From Calamus simplicifolius (Eukaryota > Streptophyta > Magnoliopsida > Arecales > Arecaceae): a DNA stretch of 64,000 nucleotides. The position numbers and the translations under genes were made by a program. Location of the stretch: positions 114,504-178,503 of the forward strand of contig UESW01001799.1 of assembly GCA_900491605.1 (NCBI GenBank). The letters run 5' to 3'. Shown here in pieces: positions 45,061-57,972 of this stretch (the stretch's first letter is position 1; each line of letters opens with the position of its first letter). The notes below the pieces were generated by a model. That model had not been told where the DNA came from. It worked only from the letters and a program-made list of their open reading frames with translations, and ran no database searches.

Positions 45061-47293
45061 GAACTTTAATTTTTACTACGATACCAGTGAAGTGCTACAA
45101 ATATGTGGCAATAATTAAATTATATGAGAGTTATATTTTTTTCATTATAATAATTAAGTTTGTTATGCAAATTAATTTTATAGTTATTTAAAATAAAATA
45201 AATTTATTAATTTGTTTCAATTTAGATCGGTTTTGAATTCGATTTAAAAACAAAATTTATCCCAACTGATCTGATCCAACCTGATCCCTGTACATCTCTA
45301 ACTATAACAATATTGTATGTCATTATATAAAACATAATAATGGATAAATTTATATCTAAGAACATGCAAGCTTATATTTTAAAAAAAAAGAAAAAGTCGT
45401 GAACTTTTGAGGCTATATATGTTCACCATCTCGCAGAACAAACAGACAAGCAACCATTCAAAGCATGCACTAATGCTAATGCATTTGCGGTGAAAAGGAC
45501 TAAACGGCTTTGGTCTTCTTTCCGATACGTAAACATCAGCCTCTGATGATACCAAGGCATGAATTCAGATCATATATATATATAGGGGGATGGGTACTTT
45601 GTCAAAGTCTTTCACCACCCGCGAAGTCGAAGTCTAGGAAACGGACAAGGAAATACTGATTCCTTGGGAGAGGGATAAGATACAAGGATTAAGAGAAAGC
45701 TGCATTAATGGACATTGTAGGACCATTCAACACCAAATTAAAACGAGTATCCTTGAGTTATTATATCCTTTTTCATGTCACGAGATGCCCATAAGGCTAA
45801 ATACCAACATGGAGCCAACCGATCTATACGTTTGCAAATGCTTGGCTTATTGGTTCAATGATGTAGGTTTGATGACTTTAATCATTAATTTAATCAACAT
45901 TATTATTAGTTAGTTTAATGGCTTGCCAGGGGTCATGAGAACTAGCAGAAGAGAAGGCTCTCTTCTTCTACTTCTTTCTTTTTCTCTTTTTTGATGTGTG
46001 ACAGGAGTGGAAGTTGCATCCACTTTTTTAAGAAGAGGGAAAAGCTATAGGTGGTGGCAGTTGGGATGTAGATCGATTATATAATTCTTTTCTCCACTGT
46101 AGGCATTTAGAAAGCATGATCACTTCTCTTTACAAGTGTTCTTAGTGTGCTGCTAGTACTAAGTTAAGTTAACCCTGCATAATTTGAACAACTGAGCCTT
46201 GTTGCCTCAAAAATCAGTACAGTTCTTTGTGGCCAAGTGGCCGACAAGCACAAACAAGTAAAACCATGGCAAAGGTAGGGGATAATGGCCTCCAGGGAAG
46301 CTCATGCCATGCACAAGCTGCAGCCACATATGATCTCCCAATCAAATGGCAGGCCAGCCTAGGTGACTCCATCCAGTCTAGCCTTCAGTCAGAGGGAAGC
46401 TCCTTTTGCAGCCAAAGAAAGCAAATGACTGTGGAATGGAACTTCATTTCTTAACATTTGTTGACCTTCAGTATGAATATGAAATTGCCTCCTTACAATT
46501 AAACTTCCAGAATCATCAGCTAGATGAGGGGTATGATGACCAGAAAAGTTTGAGTTAGCCAAGGATCGGTAGGAAGAAATCATTTTATAAAAGAAAAGAA
46601 GTATCTTTTCTTCTTTGAATTAAGATATCATTCTTTGCTAAGGTGAATTCAGACTGTTCACTAAAAGTTTTAAATTGAGTGGAATAGGGGAATCATTAAT
46701 GCACGGGGGAGATTTTTCTTTTGAATTGAGTGGATGAGAGAATATGTCCTGACTTGCTTGGAACATTCAAAGTTCAGGTTAAAACAAATCCCATCGCTAA
46801 TCCTGTTTTCTTTTTTCTTTTATAAAATTATGCCTCATTATAAAACTTTCTTGACTTGGCCACACATCCACATGCACCGAAAGCCATCCATTAAAGAAAA
46901 TGTAGTTAGTTGAAGTGCTAGGATTGGGCAGAGTAATTGGACCCTCAAGCTGAGAGGCCTAGGGGCGGCACGCAAAATTGATTGATAATGATCGAGAATC
47001 TTAAACACGCAATAGCTTTAGTTAAGTGACAAGCCACCAGTAAGCGAGCTCTGTTCTCATGTCATTGTTGTATTTTACTTGTAAATATCTTGTTTATATA
47101 TATTAAAGTTGGTAAATCAAATGCTCTCGAAGGTAGATGTCGTTGTGGCTATATATCACAGCAACAACAGGATAAACGTGCCATCAAAACAGCTTGAATG
47201 CTTAAGAGAAATGGATACGAGCATAAAATTGGAGCTGAGTTGAAAGGGAGGACAGTGCCAAGCTAAAAATGATGAAATTTGTAGGCCATTGAG
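45061..47293. other. intergenic region upstream of the LOB-domain gene
   Basis: No coding exon recognised. A 75-codon open frame at 46227-46454 has no family resemblance and no obvious role. Distal regulatory sequence of the LOB-domain gene may lie here. Confidence 0.4.
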
Positions 47294-47299
47294 GAGACA
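47294..47299 (-). promoter_or_regulatory. AuxRE-like site upstream of the LOB-domain gene
   Basis: GAGACA on the plus strand, TGTCTC on the minus strand, about 130 bases before the ATG. TGTCTC is the classic auxin-response-factor site, and LBD16/LBD29/CRL1 are known ARF targets. A six-base match can occur by chance. Confidence 0.4.
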
Positions 47300-47352
47300 A
47301 AGCCAAATAAATTAATCGTAACAGCATGAACCACCCTCCTCTCATTCCAGTG

Positions 47353-47360
47353 TTTATAAG
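47353..47360 (+). promoter_or_regulatory. TATA-like box of the LOB-domain gene
   Basis: TTTATAAG, 68 bases upstream of the ATG. Spacing fits a short 5' UTR. Confidence 0.45.
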
Positions 47361-47427
47361 CAAGGGCATGGTGCACTTGCTAGGCCACAAGTGAAGGAAT
47401 TCCAGGACTCCTGAAGGCAAATTAAAC

Positions 47428-48287
47428 ATGGCAGGATTTGGCTCTCCCTGTGGAGCTTGCAAGTTCCTGAGGAGGAAGTGCGTCAGGGGATGCGTCTTCG
47501 CCCCATACTTCTGCCATGAGCAAGGAGCCGAGCACTTCGCTGCCATCCACAAGGTCTTTGGGGCGAGCAACGTCTCCAAGCTCCTCATGCACCTCCCCTT
47601 GAATGACCGCTCTGAGGCCGCCATCACCATATCCTACGAGGCCCAAGCAAGGCTCCAAGACCCCATCTATGGGTGCGTTGCCCATATTTTTGCCCTCCAA
47701 CAACAAGTAAGTGGTCCTTAATTTGCTCTCAAAACACCAATCATTTCAACCATTGCACAGTGTTCATTTAATATCTGCACACCACCTCTTGCTGTTCTGG
47801 TGGATATAGTTCAGTCTTTGATTCTTTGCACTTATGTTGGCTTGTTGTGTAGGTGGTCAATCTTCAAGCACAACTAGCCTCTCTCAAGGCACAGGCAGCA
47901 CAAGGCCTCGGCAATGGCTGCTGTGCCAGTCTTCCCACCCCTCAGGAAGACAAGCTCTATCAAAAATTTCCACCTTGCCAACAAGATGGGCAGGGTTTCT
48001 TACAAACTGGGGATGGAAGGATGCCATCTTTCCTTCCAAATCCGGTGATTAATAGCAACAGCATGAACTACTGCAACAACGAGCTTTTAAAATCCAATTT
48101 CATTCAATCCTCTCAGGAGAGCAATCCCCATTCTGGCCTGAATGATGACGGCATGTTCTTGGGCATTGAGGACGGCTCTTCTTGTGCCATGGCCTCTCTT
48201 GGCATGCAGCCGAGCACTTGGAGGTCAGCATATCATGAGATGGAGGACCTTCAGTCATTGGCCTTTGCTTATCTTCATGGGTCATGA
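47428..48287 (+). CDS. class I LOB-domain transcription factor (LBD16/LBD29/CRL1-like)
   Basis: Two exons, 47428-47706 and 47853-48287, joined across a 146-base GT-AG intron placed after FALQQQ, the usual position in class I LBD genes. 237 residues. The N-terminal LOB domain has the CX2CX6CX3C zinc motif (C8, C11, C18, C22 in SPCGACKFLRRKCVRGC), the GAS block (FAAIHKVFGASNVSKLL, ending DPIYGC) and a leucine-rich coiled coil spanning the intron (VVNLQAQLASLKAQ). The C-terminal half is Ser/Asn/Gln-rich and less conserved. It ends AFAYLHGS. It should be a nuclear DNA-binding protein that dimerises through the coiled coil. Close relatives drive auxin-induced lateral or crown root initiation. No lesions are seen. 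The subgroup is inferred from my memory of family members. Confidence 0.93.
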
Positions 48288-49870
48288 GAGTGGCATCGCT
48301 TTAAACGTCATTAAATTTTGATATTTAGTTATGTTTTAGATATTCAGCCAATTATACTATAAGCAAACGATTGACATCAAAATTCATGACTAGCAGTGTA
48401 CTTATACTGAATATTAATAAGAAGCTACATGTTCTCTTCTCTTTATCCTTTTATCCTTTTTTTTTTTTTTTGAGGAAAGGAACCACCTAATCACTTGTTT
48501 GGGAGTAGTAAATGAAAACTGGAATATTGTTAAGATAATTGGTTCTAATGACAGAACTTTGGTCCTCGGCATTCTACACCTTGACCCCTAATGCCCAAAC
48601 TATATAATAACGGAAACATGAGGAAATGGCATGCATTAGATGATTTAATTATTAGGAATTCAGAATTCAGACTATTAGTGACTTGAATATTGAGAAAGTG
48701 AAGCAGTCTGCCTTCTTGGAAAATATGAACATCATAGTGAACAAATAACAAGTAATCTATCTTTTCAACGCCAAGAGTCTGAAAGTTCTGATTCAGAATT
48801 GGAAGTTGACACTAATCTATATTAAAGGTGTGTTTAACTTACAACCGCTTGTCATTGATTTATTGATTTTTAACATGATTAGTCAAGGAGCAGTTTTTGA
48901 CTTGGGGAAAAAAAGGTAGTCCTCTACAGAAGCATCATAGGTTTTCTTGTGGGAACAACAGTATCACAAAATTTCAATCAGATTTGCAACCAGTGGAGCT
49001 TGTTTCTCATGCAGTGGCCTAAATGAATGGGGCCTGTCTGGTATGTGCAGAAAGAAAATTTGTACCTTAGTGAATTTGGAGTTTTGAGCTTTCTTGAGGC
49101 TACTAGAAATACTAATCAAGAGACTTGCATAGTGAAATTATGTTGGTTTAAAACTGAATTTGTGCTGTTCCAAACTGTCTTTTAAGCATGTAATGAAGTC
49201 ATGTGATTTTGTTTCACATGAGGGTATTTGCGTTGTAGTGCAATATTTAGGTTCTTGGTATATTCTGATACTTCAATAGTTTTAACTCAAAAGAAGCAGT
49301 GTTCTTGCAGAATTAGTATAACAAGTTTCTCAAGCACTCTTGGGTTTCTTGTTGTTCAGTCTTTGATTTTTAAATGCCTGATGTAAACTGGAATTTTTAG
49401 TATTTTGGACAGAATTTAACTCTATCAAGCACTTCAAAGTTTCTAAAACCAACTTGGACCAATATTATATCTCCTTGAGTTGTTCTAAAGATTAACAATT
49501 TGTGTTGCTTTGTGATGACTTTTTACTGAGATTTAGCAATTTTTAAACCAATCGACATGAACAAGTAGTAGCTGGAGAAAGTTATTTTAGGCCACACACG
49601 TTAAAAGTTGCTGGCTTTTTTGTTAGAAGGAAACATCTTCTGCCAGCAACTGCTGTATACGATTGTAAGCACAATAGGTAGTAAAAAAGGGCAAATTACA
49701 TAGTGGAAAGCGTTTTGCTTTTCATGAAGAAACAACATATGACGGTTCAATGTCAGTCCATCTAGGGAAGAAGGATTGGCGTCATTGTGTGCTGAAGATT
49801 TGTATTTTTAATGGAGCTGATTTCAGATAGAGAGCAAGCTCTAATGTGCACATGATCTTTCAGGTATTGG
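48288..49870. other. 3' flank of the LOB-domain gene and intergenic DNA
   Basis: The 3' UTR probably lies in the first 200-300 bases. ATATTAATAAGAAG near 48412 is a weak poly(A)-signal context. Nothing else recognised up to the copia LTR. Confidence 0.4.
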
Positions 49871-50297
49871 TGTTGGATATTTCCATTAATATTGGTTGCA
49901 ACCAAATATGAAATGCGGTCCATGATATTCCACAAAATTAGAGATATAAATTAGCGCATAATTTGGGAAACCCGGTTTCAACGCATGATTTGGGAAACTA
50001 ATTCCTCAATTTAACCAAGGTTTTAACCCATGATTTTGCTCTTTGATGAACAAAGCAAAATAAATAAGCAGCTTGCTTTGGTTGGTCCCCTAAACCTACT
50101 CTTCAATTTTTCTTTCAAAATACACCATCATTAGGAGAAGTGAAAGGTTTAAAGTGCTTTCCAAAACCAAGCATAATCAAATCAGAGAGTAAGTGTGAAT
50201 GGTAATAGCGAAAGGTAAATTTCAATCTGATTTCACTTTCGCTTGTTTCTATAGTTTAACATGCAAAGCATGTTTAAATCTTCATTAAATTCTATCA
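49871..50297 (+). mobile_element. 5' LTR of Ty1/copia element 3
   Basis: TGTTGGATATTTCC ... AATTCTATCA, 427 bases, directly repeated at 55808-56262. The left flank ATTGG and the right flank ATTGC differ in the last base of the 5-base duplication. Confidence 0.88.
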
Positions 50298-50299
50298 TT

Positions 50300-50311
50300 T
50301 GGTATCAGAGC
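50300..50311 (+). promoter_or_regulatory. primer-binding site, copia element 3
   Basis: TGGTATCAGAGC, two bases after the LTR end, complementary to initiator tRNA-Met. Confidence 0.9.
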
Positions 50312-51547
50312 CCTTTTACCTCTGTTTTGCTTGTTATGGGCTTGTTTGATTGTATTTGTTTACTGTCTATATGTATATCGTTATATATATTACTCTGTAA
50401 TTTTAATAATTTTTGATTGAGATGTTTTGATGCAAAACATGATTAGGAATCATTTAGATATTGAATTTCAAACGTGTACGACATTTAAGATATTAATTTT
50501 GATGCAGAAAATTATATTTCCTTGCATCTCATTAGTGTTTGTTTATGAACATATATATGGTATATATACATGTTTTGATTGGGCGCTTTTGGCTTCTATT
50601 GCATTGATCGAGGGATAGTCCAAAGGAGAGGCTATGGATAGTACCCCGAACTATTTGATCCAACAAGCGTTTAGTAGGGATATCAGGGGCGCACTGTCAA
50701 GGAAGGCTATTAGTAGTATCTTGGAGCGTTTGATTCCGAAAGTATTGTAAGCTACGTTTGATTCCGAAATGAGAAAAAAAATTCAATATTAACCTTGCTC
50801 GTGTGATAGTGTTTGGCATTAAAAAAAAAATTGCTGTTATAAGAGACTGTATCAAAACGTGATCTAAAGAAGTTTCTCATCATGATTGCTAGCTTGTGGG
50901 TCCTCTCCATCATCGGGAGCTTTCATGTTGATGGAATACCCCTTGCTCACTCTTATCTACCATTGCCTCATTACAAAATTATTATTATTTATTTGTATGT
51001 ATAAATTTATGATTGTTATACCTGCAAAATTACATTGAATGTAATATGTATTGGTCTTTAATTATTTGCATTATTTATGATTTTATGCAAATATTTAGCC
51101 TTTTTATGAATTAATGTTATATAATTATTTTTTTATTAATTAGAGAGTAGCCACAACATCCTTAATTAATTAAAATTGTATTAAGTTTTTGGATCACATT
51201 ATAACATTAGTTGTAATTAATCATACGTGATATAATAAAATCTACCCATAGGCATTTTATTATATTTATATGATTAATTAGGATAAAATATAAAATTATA
51301 TTTCTTAATCTATTTATAGGAATTAAGAAAAGGAACATAATTTGATAGTTTTATCATAAAGTTAAGATGAATTTAATTGAATTAGAACTCTAGCCCACAG
51401 TCAAGTTTTATGTTACTAGGTTCATATCTCTTGCATGTTTTACATAGGTAAAACATGTTATATGATTTGTTAGCCTCAATTTTGTAACATGAGCATATAT
51501 GTTTAATTTAGTGCAGCAATTCAATCTATGAACTTCTCTGATATGAA

Positions 51548-52245
51548 ATGTGTGTTCCCAAACTCAAAGAGGACAACTATAAGGTTTGGAAGGACAGAGT
51601 CCTCCTTTATTTAGGTTGGATGGATATTAACTATTCCATTAGGAAGGATGAACCTCTAGTAGTAACTAAAACTAGCACTCAAGATACAATTGATCTTTAT
51701 GAAAAGTGGGAGGGATCTAATTACCTTTATGTTATGTTCATAAAGACCAAAATATCCGCTAGTATAAGGGCTAATGTCCAAGATTTGCTTAAGGCGATTG
51801 ATGATCAATTTATCACTTCAGATAAGGCAATGGCTAACACCCTAATAATACAGTTTTCATCCTGAAACTCATCGGGATTAAAGGTGTGCATGAGCATATC
51901 ATGCGCATGAGGGACATAGCAGCTCAGTTTGAGATGCCAGAATCCTTCCTAATTCATTTCATCCTGCCTCAACAATACGGCTCATTTAAGATATCCTACA
52001 ACGCATATAAGGATAAATGATTTATTAATGAGCTATTAACCATGTCTATTCAGGAGGAGGGTAGGTTGCTTATGGAAGAGGGTGAGAAAGTAAATTTAAC
52101 TACTCCAGGAAGGAAGAAGGGTCAAGCCAAGGATAAGGGAAAGAAAAAATTTCCTTTCCAAAAGGACATTAAGAAGGAGATTGTGTGCTTCTTTTGCAAG
52201 AAAAAGGGACACACTAAGAAACAATGCTCTAAGTTCATAAAATGA
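51548..52245 (+). pseudogene. copia element 3 gag
   Basis: VPKLKEDNYKVWKDRVLLYL, MDINYSIRKDEPLVV, YLYVMFIKTKISASIRANVQ. The zinc knuckle CFFCKKKGHTKKQC (CX2CX4HX4C) lies at about 52189-52230. Frame broken near 51865 and by a TGA at 52018. Confidence 0.85.
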
Positions 52246-52246
52246 C

Positions 52247-53060
52247 TTGGCACTTATTTGTTATGAATCCAATATGATTGATGTTAATTATAACACATGG
52301 TGGATTGATTCTAGTTCTACAATCCATGTTACCAATTTATTGCAGGATTTGCGAGACCTGCGAAAGCCAGTGGGAAGTGAGCATAGTGTCTATTCAAAAA
52401 ATAAGATGCCCTCACATGTGGAGGCTATTGGGACATGCAAATTAGCTTTGAGTAGTGATTTTATTTTAAATTTAGAAAAGATATTTTATATTCCAAAGTT
52501 TTCTAGATTTTAATTTTTGTTTTCATACTTGTATCGAATGGTTATTCCTTTAACTTTTCAAATTCTGATTTTAATTTATTTTCTAAGTGATGTTATTGGA
52601 TATAGTACTTTGTCTGATGGTTTTTTTCTTCTTAATTTATATAATAATGATAATTATACTACTATGCATGTCCATGAAAATATTAATATAAAACAGTGTA
52701 TTGCGAATGAGAAATCCTCTTTGTTGTGGCATCGAAGATTGGCATATCTCCATCGATAGAATTAAAAGGTTAGTGATTAATGTGGTTCTTAATACTTTAG
52801 ATTTCATCAACTTTGAGACTTGTATAGACTACATTAAGGGTAAGCAGACTAACAAGTCAAAGAAGGGTGCCAAGAGGAGTTCTGAATTATTGAAAGTCAT
52901 ATATACAGACATTTGTAGTCCAAATATGAATGTATATCATGATAGGTGCTTCATCACTTTCATAGACGATTACTCACGATGCATGTATCTCTACCTACTT
53001 AATAGTAAGAATGAAGCACTAGATGTTTTTAAGGTCTTTAAAGCTAAAGTAAAGAAATAA
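52247..53060 (+). pseudogene. copia element 3 protease and integrase N-terminal part
   Basis: Protease: WWIDSSSTIHVTN, where the active-site DSG has become DSS. GAG-pre-integrase: SSLLWHRRLAYLHR then a frame change. Integrase start: VIYTDICSPN (D) and ITFIDDYSRCMYLYL at 52701-53060. Confidence 0.82.
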
Positions 53061-54060
53061 TGCAAAAAATAAATTAAAATTATGAGATTGAGTAGAGGTG
53101 GAGAGCATTATGGTAGATATACTAAGAGTGGACAAGCGACTGGTCCATTTGCTAGGTTTCTTCAAGAGCATGGGATTGTTGCCCAATATAGTTTACCTGG
53201 TTCTTCAGACTAAAATGGTGTAGCTAAGAGGAGAAATTGAACATTAGTGGACATGATGCAAAGTATGCTTGCTAGCTTCAAACTTTCTAACTCCTTATGG
53301 ACTAAAGCTCTTAAGACGGCTGTGTATACATTGAACCGAGTTCCCACTAAGGCTATCCCAAAGATATCATTTGAGTTATTTAAAGGTTAAAAATTGAGTT
53401 TACGACATGTACGTGTTTAGGGATGTCTGTCAAAAGTTAAGAGTCTATAATCCATAAGAAAAGAAGTTAAACCCAAGGACCATAAGTGAATATTTCGTTG
53501 GATATGCTAAAAGGTCTAAGGAATATAGATATCATCCATCTCATAGGCCAAATTTGTGGAATCAAGAAATGCAAAATTTCTTGAAAATGACTTGATCAGT
53601 GGGAGCAGTCAATTCTAGGACATTAGTCTTGAGAAAGATCATTCAGATGCTTAGTGTACCACTTCAAGTAATGGATTGATTGTTGTTGTTAACAACATGC
53701 CTCGAGTTTAAATGCGTGTTGAAGTACCAGTCTGGGAGGTATCACAAGTTATTGATCCTGATCCGATAGATGCTGAAGTTCAACAGATGCCTGAAACTGT
53801 TGAACAACCAGTTGAGCAACATGATCATGCTTCTTAGGAGAATGTTGATGTAACATTAAGAAGATCTACTAAAGTAAAAAGACCAATGATTTCTGGTGAC
53901 TATGTTGTGTATCAACAAGAGTCTGACCATAATGTTGGAGCCAAAAATGATCCTAAAACATTTTTATAAGCCATGAGTTCTAATGAATCAAACTTTTGGT
54001 ATAATGTCATAAAAGAAAATATAGATTCTATGGCATCTAATAGAGTCTGATTTAGTCGAG
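53061..54060 (+). pseudogene. copia element 3 integrase core end and linker to RT
   Basis: Fragments in changing frames: LRSRGGEHYG near 53090 is where the second catalytic residue region should be. PGSSDXNGVAKRRN near 53205 carries a TAA inside the motif. ALKTAVYTLNRVPTKA follows near 53310. Several further stops. Confidence 0.65.
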
Positions 54061-55518
54061 TTGCCTGATGGTGTAAAAGTTATTGAATATAAATGGATAT
54101 TTAAAATAAAAAAAGACTCAAAAGGTAACATTGAGAGATATAAGGTAAGACTCGTTGCTAAATGTTTCATTCAAAGAGAAGGAATCGACTACACGAAGAC
54201 ATTTTCTTCTGTATCCAACAAAGATTCTTTTCAAGTAATTATGGTATTAGTTGCTCATTTTGATATAGATTTACATCAAATGGATGTAAAAACGATATTC
54301 CTTAATAGTGATCTAGAGGAGATGATTTATATGAAACAACTAAAAGGATTCTTCTCTAGCAATGGTGAGCACCCGGTCTGCAAGCTTAATAAATCCATAT
54401 ATGGATTAAAAAAAAGCCTCCCACCAATGGTATTTGAAGTTTCATGAAGTTATCACTTCATTTGATTTTAAAGAGAACATCATGCATTAGTGTATATACC
54501 AGAAGGTCAATAGGAGTAAGATTTATTTTCTTATGCTATATGTGGATGATATTTTGCTTACAATTAATGATAAAGCTTTGCTATATAAGGTGAAGCAATT
54601 TATTTTAAGAAACTTTGATATGAAGGATATGGGTGAGGTGACTTATGTCATTGGCATTAAGATCCATAGGGAAAGATCTTGAGGCATATTGGGATTATAT
54701 CAAGAGATCTATATTCACAAAGTTTTAAAGAGATTTCAGATGAAGGATTATTCACCAAGTATAGTATCCATTGTAAAAGGTGTTAGATTCAACCTAAGTC
54801 AATAACCCAAAAATGAGCTTGAGTGGGAACAAATGAAGAACATCCCATATGCTTCAGCTGTTGGAAGCCTGATGTATGCTCAGGTCTGTACTAGACTTGA
54901 CATTGCATTTGCTATTGGGATGCCAGGAAGATATCAGAGTAACTCAAGTGTTGACCACTGAAAGGCTGCAAAGAAGGTGATGAGATACCTTCAAGGTACA
55001 AAGGAGTATATGCTCATGTATAGACATATTGATAATTTGAAGGTGATTGGATACTCTGATGTGAACTTTGCTAGCAGTGTTGATTCATGTAAATCAACAT
55101 CTGATTATATATTCATGCTTACTGGTGGAGCCGTGTCCTGAAGGTGTACGAAGCAGACTTTGACTATACTTCCACTATAGAGGCCGAGTTCGTATCTTGT
55201 TTTGAGGCTACTTCGCATGGTGTATAATCGAAGAGTTTCATATTTGGGCTTAAAATTATGGATTCCATTTCTATGCCATTGAGGTTGTACTGTGACAATT
55301 CAGATGTGATATTTATAACTAAGAATAACAAGAGTAGTAGTCAAAGTAAACACATCGACATTAAATATTTAGCCATAAGAGAATATGTTAAGAAAAAGAA
55401 AATGGTCATTGAACACATTAGTACTACATTAATAATTGTTGATTCTTTGACTAAAGGCATGCTACCAAAGAATTTTAAAGATCATGTAGTAAGAATGAGA
55501 CTTGGTTCTATAATGTGA
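54061..55518 (+). pseudogene. copia element 3 reverse transcriptase and RNase H
   Basis: RT: IEYKWIFKIKKDSKGNIERY, DLHQMDVKTIFLNSDLEEMI (54061-54447), YVDDILLTIND near 54535. RNase H: YASAVGSLMYAQVCTRLDIA near 54850, VIGYSDVNFASSVDS near 55040, and the open tail 55258-55518 (LRLYCDNSDVIFITKNN, SKHIDIKYLAIREYV). Stops near 54447, 54680, 54805, 54960 and 55140. Confidence 0.87.
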
Positions 55519-55807
55519 TTTTTATTGTACGTACATTTATTGTTTTGATGAAACTCTTATTCAATTGATATTTTCTCATTCGATTTTGTGCTCATATTTA
55601 TTTATTTATTTATTTTGAGAAAATATCATCAAAGTTTAAACTTTGAATAAACATAGGGTTTATTCATTAAATTGTATGGGCTTGAGAAATGCAATGCATT
55701 ATAATACATGAAAGGTAATAGTCATCTTTAAAGGACCTATCGCCATGATCCATATATTTTATTTCTTATTATGTTAAGTAATAGAATACATGAACCAAGC
55801 GAGAGAA

Positions 55808-56262
55808 TGTTGGATATTTTCATTAATATCGGCTACAATCAAATATGAAATGTGGTCTATGATATTCAAGAAAATCAGAAATATAAATTAGCGCATGATT
55901 TGGAGAATCCGATTTTAGCATATGATTTGGGAAATCCATTTTTAGCGCATGATTTGGGAAAATAATTCCTCAATTTAACCAAGGTTTTAGCCCATGATTT
56001 TGCTCTTTGATAGACAAAGCAAAATAAATAAGCAGCTTGCTTTGGTTGATCTCCTAGGTCTACTCTCTAATTTTTGTTTCAAAATACACCATCATTGGAA
56101 GAAGAGAAAGGTCTAAAAGTGCTTTCCGAAACCAAACACAATCAAATTAGAGAGTAAGTGTGAACGGCAACAATGGAAGGTAAATTTTAATCTGATTTTG
56201 CTGCCACTTGTTTTTATAGTTTAACACGCAAAGCATGTTTAAATCTCCATTAAACTCTATCA
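55808..56262 (+). mobile_element. 3' LTR of Ty1/copia element 3
   Basis: TGTTGGATATTTTC ... AAACTCTATCA. Differs from the 5' LTR by many substitutions and small indels (455 against 427 bases), so it is an old insertion. Confidence 0.88.
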
Positions 56263-56840
56263 ATTGCATCATCAAAGGCTAACTATCCATTTGAATTTTG
56301 TTTCATTCTTTATGATTAATCATATATACAAAGTTACATCTTCTCCTTTTTTATTTTTTTTTCAAACAAAACTTAAATGTCATTCTTTAGGTATTTGTCA
56401 TGCGGTTTATGCTTAACAAGCCATAATTCTAATTAAAAATGATATATATCTATTATCATTTTTATAACGAATATGTATCACTTTTTAAGCAAGTGAAAAT
56501 TCTCGTCACTTGTTAAGTAAACACAGAATTGTGTGACAAACTCTTATCAAGCTGCACCTAAATTGTGCCCTTCTTGGTTTGCTAGATCCTACCTAAATTT
56601 ATGCTTTCTAGAATAGAAAGTGAATCAATCATTATTGTGATGCAAGATTATAATGTACAATCAGTTAAAAGAAGCATGCAATGCTTAACCAGGTGCAAAG
56701 TTGTAGTTAAGGCTGTTAATTGGTCTAAGAAGCTTGAGCCAACTCGAGCTTGGCTTGTGTTAAGCTTGAATCAGGTTAGGTTAGAATTCAATCGAATTAA
56801 TCTTGAACATGGCTCATATCTCCAAAATTAAAGCTGGATA
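56263..56840. other. intergenic DNA between two LTR elements
   Basis: No gene recognised. The open frame at 56601-56831 has no family resemblance. Confidence 0.4.
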
Positions 56841-57284
56841 TGTTGGCATCATATTGATTTTGATAATTATAAAATAATTAAGTATGATACTAATGATCTT
56901 ATGATTAAGTTAAACAAATTTTAGATGAATCGTCAAGAAGATGGTGTTACTTCAAACCATGGTATATTGTGATTCAAAATGAAAGGTATTACAGGTAATG
57001 TATAAATATGCTTATAGTGATTAAATTATTTTTTAATGAATTTGAATTGTATAATCACTAGATGATTTTCATACGTTTTATGTTTGGATGGTTCATTTGA
57101 CAAAATGACTTTCAAGTTTAATTATATTTGCATTGTCTTGAACTAGATTCAATCATCTTGCAAATTTCTTATTTAAACTCTATGTTATTTTGAATGTTTT
57201 CCAAAGAAATTTATAAAAGGTGTTTATTCGATACCGGATTTAAAATGGCTTCATTGTACTTTAACTCTTGGAAGACTAGCTTTG

Positions 57285-57880
57285 ATAATTGAGCTTCCAG
57301 TTTTTTCTTGGCCGTTCAGATTTTGTCTTTGGACTACCAAATCTATGCTACCTTCAGTTTGGATTTCATGGCTCCCTGACTTTATATTGTTCAAAATTAG
57401 TTTGCTAGTTTGTATGTTGGATTGCCAGTTTTTATTGACATTCGGTTGGCCTACCATTTTTGCTTTGCATTCTGTTGACTCCCTAGTTCATAAAACTGGG
57501 CTATCAGATTTTTGGTTTGGGCTACCGGTTTTTCAAAACCTTCGGCTGGTGTTTAGCCTGGCTTCTCATATCAAAAAGTTGGGCTGCCGGATTTGAAATT
57601 TGGGCTGCCGATTTTGAGAGTTGGGCTGCTAGTCCTTCTCTTGGTCTACCGGATTTCAATGTTGGGATGCCGATTTTGAGGATTAGGCTGCTACTTTTTC
57701 CTCAGGCTTACCATATTGTGGATTTAAGATGCCATTTCTATGTGGCGCTCGGATGGTTCCCTAGTTTCCTCTTGTTCAAAGATTTGGACCACCGTTTCTA
57801 TTGTTGGAGCTTCTAATTTCTTCACTTGGGCATCTAAACTCTGGAGTTAGGCAACAAGATTTTCATCTTGGACGGCCGGA
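57285..57880 (+). repeat. degenerate tandem array in U3 of the solo LTR
   Basis: Roughly 20 imperfect units of 20-40 bases built on GGGCTGCCGGATTT or GGNCTACCGG (examples at 57583, 57601, 57643 and 57660). The array sits directly upstream of the TATA box. Open frames here are a by-product. Confidence 0.75.
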
Positions 57881-57964
57881 CTCTTTGGTTAAGCATTCTA
57901 GGTGTTGCTCTTTCTCTCTCTCTCATCTTGTTTCATAATGTTGGCTATATTTTTCTGTGTTGGT

Positions 57965-57972
57965 TATAAATA
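57965..57972 (+). promoter_or_regulatory. TATA box of the solo LTR
   Basis: TATAAATA, about 85 bases after the U3 array. Same layout as in the copia LTRs at 18464 and 26019. Confidence 0.6.

Larger units (their letters stand above)
50298..55807 (+). mobile_element. Ty1/copia element 3, internal region
   Basis: GAG-PR-IN-RT-RH order on the plus strand. There is an unusually long AT-rich leader of about 1.2 kb (50312-51535) between PBS and gag. Coding parts are crowded with stops. A purine-rich tract GCGAGAGAA precedes the 3' LTR. Confidence 0.85.

Noticed and set aside
46227..46583. Open frames on both strands upstream of the LOB-domain gene
   Set aside because: No similarity I recognise, no splice or promoter support. 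Not linked to the LOB gene frame.
57251..57816. Open frames rich in Leu/Phe/Trp
   Set aside because: By-product of the U3 repeat array of the solo LTR. No start context and no family.
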